64,000 nucleotides of DNA from Aporrectodea caliginosa (lineage: Eukaryota; Annelida; Clitellata; Crassiclitellata; Lumbricidae), in the NCBI GenBank assembly GCA_020284085.1, contig JACEVL010000337.1:94501-158500 (forward strand), in the 5' to 3' direction. A program made the position numbers and the translations under genes. Under the pieces are notes generated by a model. That model worked only from the letters and a program-made list of their open reading frames with translations. It did not search any database and had not been told where the DNA came from. Positions 57,307-64,000 of this stretch are shown here, one piece after another; the stretch's first letter is position 1, and each line of letters begins with the position of its first letter.

Positions 57307-57614
57307 CAGAGATGGGCTATTAATCGATTAGACAAACAGCTAATTCTTATTCCAATCGATTAGCTACAAGGTTTTGCTAATTACAAACCAAAATCGATTA
57401 GGACATTTCAGCAGCTAATTCTTGTTCTAATCGATTGGCAGTTTAACTTATCGATTAGCTAATTGATTAGACATTTTTAGGCAAGCAGTTAATTGTAATT
57501 CTAATCATATAGCTACAAGATTTTGCTAATTCTAAACCAAAATCGATTAGCAAATTTCAGCAACTAATGCTAAGTGTTATCGATTAGCAATTTAACTAAT
57601 CGCGCCCCTCTGTG
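57307..57614. mobile_element. hAT-type MITE (308 bp) rich in atcgattag motifs
   Basis: Perfect 8-bp duplications taagatag flank it (57299-57306 and 57615-57622). Ends are cagagatgggc on the left and (ca)cagaggggcgc read inward from the right. The inside is made of two diverged copies of a ~150-bp block (agctacaaggttttgctaat, accaaaatcgattag, catttcagcagctaat) with about ten cgattag boxes. Confidence 0.85.
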
Positions 57615-57622
57615 TAAGATAG

Positions 57623-57960
57623 AGAGGAAGACTGAATGTAAGCAGACTGAAACATGTCAAGCCTTAAGTTGATAACGAAATGACTTTATTCGCAGAACAG
57701 AACAAACAGATAGGCCTGCAGTGAAAAATAGGCCTACTTGTTTATTAGATAAAACTATTATTAACAGGAAGTTGCCCGGTGGGCACATACTAATATGTGT
57801 GCAGTAATGCCAGAAAATATCACGAGAAAGTACGGTAACTTACTGCTGATATAAAATTCCCTATGGTTGAAACATAATGGACAGCCAACCTTTTAGGACA
57901 GCAGTCATTACCCGTGCAAAATTGGAATTGTAAGCGTAACTCCCTGCAGAAATAGGAATA
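57623..57960. other. No gene recognised
   Basis: AT-rich complex sequence. Confidence 0.4.
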
Positions 57961-57964
57961 CAGA

Positions 57965-58155
57965 AGGCAGAGAGAGACAGACAGACAGACAAGACAGACA
58001 GAGACACAGAGAGACACAGAGAGACACACACAGAGAGAGACACAGAGACACAGAGACAGACACAGAGAGACAAAGACAGAGACAGAGACAGAGAGACATA
58101 GAGAGAGACAGACAGACAAACAGACAGAGACAGAGAAGGAGACGGAGACAGAGTG
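57965..58155. repeat. (GACA/GAGA)n microsatellite
   Basis: Purine-rich ACAGAGAG-type array. The inverse frames are artefacts. Confidence 0.9.
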
Positions 58156-58324
58156 TGTAATAATTTCTGCATTCATTTTAGTTCTTTCCATATAGTTTTA
58201 CCACTGCAGCTCTCAGCCAGAAATCCTGCTTTGCTTGCGAGATATGGAGCGAGACAGGCAATAAACCAGACATACGGATACACCGACAGGCACACGGACA
58301 GGCAGGCAGGCAGGCAGGTGAGAG

Positions 58325-58735
58325 AAATGTTATTTTGAGATGACAAGTCTATCGTATACTCTTTTATATTTTGTATGCATCGATGTTTGCATCATCGTGT
58401 ATGCATCGTCAACATTATATACGCAAATCAATTCATCAGATGCGTTGGAATTACACGACCATCTAAGACCGAATATGCCTAACAAAAACGTCAGACGGGT
58501 TTAGGTTCCCTACGATTTGCGTAAAGTAGATCTTTGAAAAGGGTTGGATTTGGATTTGGACGGAAGAGTTCAGAAACTAAAGAAATTTATTAGATAAGTA
58601 AGTAAGTAAGTAATAATAATAATAATAATAATAATAATAGTAATATTTATTCTTCAATGAAGCGCCTGACAAAGGCACTGCGCTGTACATAAACATGTTA
58701 TGACTATTAAACAATAACAAGAACACAAATTACAG
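58325..58735. other. No gene; short (AAT)n and SINE-like tail
   Basis: (AAGT) and (AAT) runs at 58598-58640 are followed by gaagcgcctgacaaaggcac and tgcgctgtacataaa, a SINE-tail-like fragment. Confidence 0.45.
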
Positions 58736-58744
58736 AAGGCATAA

Positions 58745-58905
58745 ATCAACAAAGTTGCAGTCATGCAAGGCGCAAGCTCATTGTACTTTTTGCTGCCACC
58801 TAAGGAATGAAGGCTGAGCTAAACACAGGGACCTTACGGGAGTCGAATCGAGTCTGTGAGCACTTCAAGGCAAGAGTGTTATCCTTTATACTATCCCAAA
58901 TAAAT
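58745..58905 (+). repeat. Dispersed repeat family B, copy 4
   Basis: Shares gcagtcatgcaaggcgc, aatgaaggctgagct and acgggagtcgaatcgag with the copies at 1480 and 12230, though diverged. Confidence 0.55.
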
Positions 58906-59267
58906 AAGTCAGTCAGTCAGTAAGTAGCCTTTATTTTACATCTGACAAGCGCACATGCATTACATTGTATACAACGATCACATGTGTTTTAAAATAAACT
59001 ATAACAGTAGCAGATTTTATAAAGTCACACATGCACAACTAAATATAGCAAAAGATGCATCGGTTAACAAATTGCTTTTAAATAATTCAGATTTAACGAT
59101 AGGTAGCATGAAAGGATGTCCTCTCTTGCGAAGTAAGTACTTGTCCTCACGAAGAAGCAAGAGTTGCTAAATGCAGTGACCCAAGATCTGTGATATCTGA
59201 ATATTGTTATTGGTGTGCCATCGGTTGATGCCTTGTGCATTAGACACCAATGCGATAGAAATAACAA

Positions 59268-59487
<220 letters not shown>

Positions 59488-59489
59488 GC

Positions 59490-59940
59490 TTCCCTCACTG
59501 GTGCGCAGTTCCATATTAGTTTTCCTCTTGTCCATAAGTCTCCCTGCGCCAACCTATTGTGAATCCGTGTGCCAGTGATGCGTGTTTCAGTGATTGTGTG
59601 CATTCAATGGTTGGTGGACGAAGGCCATGGTTTGATGCTACAAATAACTTAGTCCTATAGCGATCAAAGGACGGGGAGAGGGTAGTGGAGAGAAGAGGAG
59701 GAAGGGAAGAAGGACGAAGTGGACGGATCCCCGTTGAATTGAATCCGTATTCACGGACGGGATTAATTCCTTGCGTTTGGCACATGCGCACCGTATCCAT
59801 CAGCGAGCAACGGTTTCTATTCATGCATGATGTGCATGCAACCATCGGACGGTCAGACGTATGAGCTGTGTATGAATGCAATCGGTTGCTCTCTGCCGTG
59901 GAGACACTGGGCATGTGTGCAGTACCAGGAATATGACATT
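59490..59940. other. No gene recognised
   Basis: Complex sequence. A minus frame at 59516-59914 (132 codons) has no recognised domain. Confidence 0.4.
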
Positions 59941-59944
59941 ATTG

Positions 59945-59946
<2 letters not shown>

Positions 59947-60008
<62 letters not shown>

Positions 60009-60345
60009 ATATATAAATAGAGGAGGAGTTGGAGGAGGAGAAGGTGGGATAGAGATGGAGGAGGAAGAGGATGTTGAGGAGTTGGTGGAGGACGTGGTGG
60101 AGGACGTGGAGAAGGAGGAGATGGAGGTTTAGTACTTATTTCGACTTGGGAATTTTTTCTTTGCTGTCGATCTTAACGGTTTCGATAAAGATATCGACGC
60201 TGGCGATTGGGTTTCGGAGGAGGAGGACAAGGAGGAGGAGGAGGGGAAGAGGAGGAGGAGGAGGAGGAGGAGGAGGAGGAGGAGGAGGAAGAGCAGGAGG
60301 AGGTGGAGTACTTGGAAGTGGAGGAGGAGATGGAGGATATCCATG
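59947..60345. repeat. (TA)n then (GGA)n arrays
   Basis: A TA array to 60015, then GGAGGA-rich sequence in two blocks (60018-60130 and 60215-60345) separated by about 85 bp of unique sequence. Confidence 0.9.
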
Positions 60346-60478
60346 GAGGAATGACGACAACGATGACATATACAGAGCTGGCAGGAGATGCCGGTCCTAT
60401 CCGTCCCTATATTTATTCCATTAGCCGTGAGTAATTGCGCCTTAGGGGCTCTTGCCTTTTCGCCGTCCTAATACAAGA

Positions 60479-60518
<40 letters not shown>

Positions 60519-60522
<4 letters not shown>

Positions 60523-60775
60523 GTGTCTCTTAAAAATGAAAGTTTAAATGTTTAATTTCTCACCCTTTCAAGTTGTTAGGTTAATGGAAAAACAATTTTA
60601 CAAAAAATTTGGTGGAAATCGGATAACATTTAGAGGTGGCCCTTTGATGTCAAAGTTTAGCAATGTAGGCCCATTGTTTATTACTATGCCACATAGTTTG
60701 AATCATTAAGAGAGGGACAGATTGTTCTATTAATTTGCCAATTTCAATCTAAAGAAAAGCAAAGCAGGCTACCAC

Positions 60776-60827
<52 letters not shown>

Positions 60828-62515
60828 GCATCATCAGCATCATCTAGTACTGCAGAAGAGAAGGAAGTGGCAATCTTCCTTCTCATCCTTGTGCTTCCGG
60901 CGATGGTCCATCCCCAAAGAGAGAACGGTTAAACATGATGTCTAGCACTCGACAGAACCAGTGTCTCATCCAGAAGTGCCACCTTCATTGCCTTTGGCAG
61001 AACGTTACTGATTTGAATACTAGTAGGACTGTAGGAGTACAATTCATTACTCCGTGACCTAACTTCATTCCACCAAGTCGAACAAGCTAAAATCAGAGTT
61101 CACTGTAAATGTACATTGGAGTGAAGCAGCTACTCGGTGTTCCGAAACTTCGATCCGGAACTACCAAATCCCAAGTCACTGACGTCATCGTGTCTTTGGA
61201 GGAATGAGGCATTATGAATCGTGTTGCGGGGTTGTGCTTTGACACAAATTCTGTCCTGCCAAAGGCTGACAATGATAATGGCATTTCTGGTGCTTGTGCG
61301 ATTATAGAGCAGAGGCTTGCTCTTCTTGGCATGTCACCATCATATGGCAGAGCCAGTGGTTTGAGCGACATTTGAAGGGACAAGTGGTGCATCTGCTGGC
61401 CTTGAAGTTCTTCTATATAAGCGATGTTGGAGGCATGACGTGTTCATTTGCAGGTGCCAGGCACCATGCATTGTGCCAGGTGGATGACCAAGGTTATACA
61501 TGCGATTAAAATCTGGCTCTTTCGTGACCAATTCCAAATGACTGCTTCAGAGAAGAGAGGAATTCGTGATCGGGCAACTTTTGCAGTTATCATCCACCTC
61601 AAGACCTGGATTACTGCCCCAATTGGAGTTGAAGCACCTCTGAATGACTTCCGACTCATGATTAAACTCCTAAAATACCCACATGAAGCCGTTTTCAGCA
61701 CAACAAGCAAAACGCTTGGACTTCATCTATGGTACTTCTCTGAGGAGCTGGTCGGACTGGCTCTTTTTGACTCCAGAGTGTCTGTGGAGATGAATAGACT
61801 GATGTTAGCCACCATGGACTACCCAGCACCGGATCACCCAAAGCGACCAAAAGTTAAATCTGCTGCATTATGGGCACCGGGGCCTGGAGTAGTTCTGCGC
61901 AATAAACACTCTTCTATAGTTGGCCTTCCTCAGACTTTCCTTGCCATGGATTCGTCTGAATGCGATGAAGAGGAAACATTCCGTGGGAAATTGCGCATCA
62001 TCAGCGGGTTGGCAGTCGTCAATGACAGGGCTAAGTGAGGCGTATTCCTCATTAAGAAGTTGACTGCCAGGGAGGAGCAACTAGAATTTCTCCTTCAAGT
62101 TGTCTCCGACCATCGACGTAAATTTCTGGACTGCAGCGAAAAGACTTTTATGGCAACATATTCCGGGAAATTAGTAATTAATTTGAACACACATAATTTG
62201 TGTGGGGTATATATATACCATATATTATATAGACCCTATATATACAGGTAGATAGTAGATAATTTGCTAGATAAGCAATACAAATTATTAGTACTACAAC
62301 TGGCGATTAATTATCATGTAGCACTATATACTTCCCATTGTACGAAGTATCATTGATTTTCTAAACTTCACGGCTCGAGGGCCACCTCTAAATATTATCC
62401 GATTTTAATTAAATTTTTTACAAAATTTTATTTCTAGGAATCTAACAACTTGGAGTGGTGAGAGCAAGAGAAATAGAAAAACTAATTTTTTACTATATGC
62501 TAAGAGACACCCTAA
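60519..62515 (+). mobile_element. TIR DNA transposon of unassigned superfamily (~2.0 kb)
   Basis: The termini are inverted repeats ttaggtgtctctta (60519-60532) and ttagggtgtctctta (reverse complement of 62501-62515). Imperfect inverted similarity extends about 130 bp inward (aagttgttag, aattttacaaaaaattt, cggataa.atttagaggtgg). Both ends abut (TA)n tracts, so the target duplication is ambiguous (TA or longer). Inside is a broken transposase-like protein. It also hosts a (CAT)n array at 60778-60845. Confidence 0.75.
61215..62155 (+). pseudogene. Transposase-like protein remnant of the 60.5-62.5 kb element
   Basis: Blocks in shifting frames: VAGLCFDTNS with GACAIIEQRLAL (about 61221-61325), LFLACHHHMAE then GASAGLEVLLYKR (about 61321-61425), and a long open block (61448-62036) with CARWMTKVIHAIKIWLFRDQ, LHLWYFSEELVGLALFDS and HPKRPK. 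A stop at 62036 is followed in frame by EQLEFLLQVVSDHRRKF. I recognise this as a protein family repeated in many invertebrate genomes. The FDT and ACxHH blocks recall RNase H-fold transposases such as hAT, but I cannot assign a superfamily. At least two frameshifts and two stops make it inactive. Confidence 0.6.
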
Positions 62516-62539
62516 TATATATATATATATATATATTCA

Positions 62540-62830
62540 GTCATTTATATCGAACATTTATATGGCGTCTCTTCGAGAAAATTGCTCAGAGGTTCACCCG
62601 ACTCCAGCACGGCTAAAAAGAACAGTCTTAAATCTTAAGATGAGAAAGGAACGTGGGAAAGAGGAGAAGCCCCAGTGGGAGGACATTCCAGGTCGAGGGA
62701 GAGGTCTCCCACTCAAAGAGGCTGGTTGTGGGTTAGATATCCGCTCAAATAAGCCCTGAATACAAGTTTTAGGCGCCCTTGTAACGGCATGGTTGTGTTA
62801 CGGCGCCATATAAATTGTCATTGCTATTAT
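62540..62830 (-). mobile_element. SINE-like element bounded by reversed and forward tail motifs
   Basis: It starts with the reversed family A tail (aacatttatatggcgtctct, cagaggttcacccgactcca) and ends with ttacggcgccatataaattg then a tcattgctattattattt tail. It may be one composite or two nested SINEs in opposite orientation. Confidence 0.5.
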
Positions 62831-62839
62831 TATTTGCAT

Positions 62840-63820
62840 GCATAAATTTATTATAAACAGGACTTTTAAAATTATTTGCTTTATTATACAACACTGTATA
62901 TATAGATGCATGGTTCGTATCTATAGGTGTAGGCCTATACACGATGATGTCTTATAAATAGGCTTAGTCCTCTTACAAATCGTTTGATATGCCTTTTACA
63001 CGCAAAGTTTCACAAAAATAGAGTCTAGCTTATGTTTTAAATATATAGACCAGGTATACAAATATACGCACACACAAATACATATAGTGCTATTTTTAGC
63101 CGGAACGGTCCGGAGCGGCGTTCCGGGATCGTTTCAAGCTATTAAAAAACAACTTAGTTAATTTAAATATTTATAAACTTAAACTATATTTTAAATTATT
63201 TAGATACTTTAATTTAATGTGACTGCCTTCAGTGTTTATTGATATTGATATATTTTAGATAGAAATATTACCATAAAATATGCCCCTATAACTGTTCTCA
63301 ATTATTTTGTTGAGTTGCGGAACCTTTTTTATAGAAAAAAAAACACTATCATATATAATATATATATACACACACAGACATATATATATATATATATACG
63401 TACATGCATCATCTATATAAAAATATGTTTGTGTGTGGGTGGGTATGCGGTGTGCATGGGTGTAGGCAAGTAAGTATTGATCTAAGATATATATGCGTGG
63501 CTGGGGAGATGGAATTGAGAGTTGGGTCGGTAAATGGATTGGTCGTCGCTTTGATTGGAAATAATGGTTGTGAGATCAGAGGGGACCCGCTTTTTATGCT
63601 TCAGTAGAGACTCGATACTGAAAAAGTCCGTACTTGACCCTGCCAGCAGTTCATGGGCATTAGATGGTACCCACATCGGCTGTATGTGGGTATTAAAATG
63701 GGCTCCATGCGGGCATGCTGGCAGAGGAAAAAGCGGGAAGCGAACTGAATTGAAGGTTGATGTCGAATGCACAAGGCGTCAACCGATGACGCACATCAAT
63801 CGTAGTCTTTGGTTGTCTTG
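62840..63820. other. No gene recognised; (TA)n/(CA)n at 63345-63400
   Basis: AT-rich complex sequence. The 63404-63869 frames have no recognised domain. Confidence 0.4.
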
Positions 63821-63824
63821 TGTA

Positions 63825-64000
63825 TCTGGCGTATCTTGGTTTACCTTGGTGTGTGGTGGTGTTTCTTAGCGTATCTTAGTATATCTCGGTTTATCTTGGT
63901 TATCTGATGTACCTAAGTGTATCTCGGTGTATCCGGCGTATCTAGCGTATATTGGTTTACCTTAGTGTATGTTGGTGTATCTTGTGTACCTTAGTGTATT
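63825..64000. repeat. Degenerate gtatcttggt repeat running off the window
   Basis: Short units of gtatcttggttta and tgtatctcggtg types recur about every 10-20 bp up to the window end. Confidence 0.75.

Overview
The window is repeat-dominated nuclear DNA from an animal, most likely a marine invertebrate. I infer this from spliced genes with GT..AG introns, an AT-rich background, tRNA-derived SINEs, LINE fragments and a very dense load of long microsatellites. The species cannot be named from sequence alone. I found no rRNA, functional tRNA, CRISPR array or bacterial-type operon, and no host gene I can name.

The main finding is a complete DNA transposon of the Polinton/Maverick type at 45674-54952 (9,279 bp). 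It begins with 5'-AG, has about 0.4-kb terminal inverted repeats (TIRs) and is flanked by a perfect 6-bp target duplication (gcggac). It sits inside a SINE whose uninterrupted counterpart lies at 5473-5677. Its only recognisable gene, on the minus strand, encodes a family-B (protein-primed type) DNA polymerase. The long 1,113-codon frame is only the last exon. Five short upstream exons join it in consistent phases and predict a 1,369-residue protein with an extra cysteine-rich N-terminal module. The TIRs carry arrays of a 33-bp unit, eight copies on the left and seven on the right, and otherwise match. No integrase, packaging ATPase, protease or capsid gene is visible, so the element looks like a compact polymerase-only Polinton relative.

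Layout: 0-1.4 kb holds a deleted mariner-type transposon. 1.4-4.2 kb holds dispersed repeats, microsatellites and an antisense LINE reverse-transcriptase remnant. 5.3-6.3 kb holds an antisense tRNA-SINE and a hAT-type MITE. 7.2-13 kb holds LINE tails, a degenerate minisatellite with a hairpin, SINE pieces and one unexplained GC-rich ORF. 13-15.6 kb holds GAT, CAGT and TA arrays. 16-24.6 kb holds SINE and LINE tails and ATGT, TTA and CAT arrays. 24.6-27.1 kb holds a 172-bp satellite between long direct repeats. 28.5-33.2 kb is almost all microsatellite. 34-44 kb holds three hAT-type MITEs, one other MITE, a possible pogo-type remnant and long GGAT arrays. 44.4-45.6 kb holds tandem SINEs. 45.7-55 kb is the polymerase transposon. 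55-64 kb holds TTA/AAT arrays, a hAT-type MITE, and a TIR transposon of unknown superfamily with a broken transposase (60.5-62.5 kb).

No host pathway can be assembled here. Most of the window can be read as successive insertions of DNA transposons, SINEs and LINEs, with simple repeats often starting at element tails.
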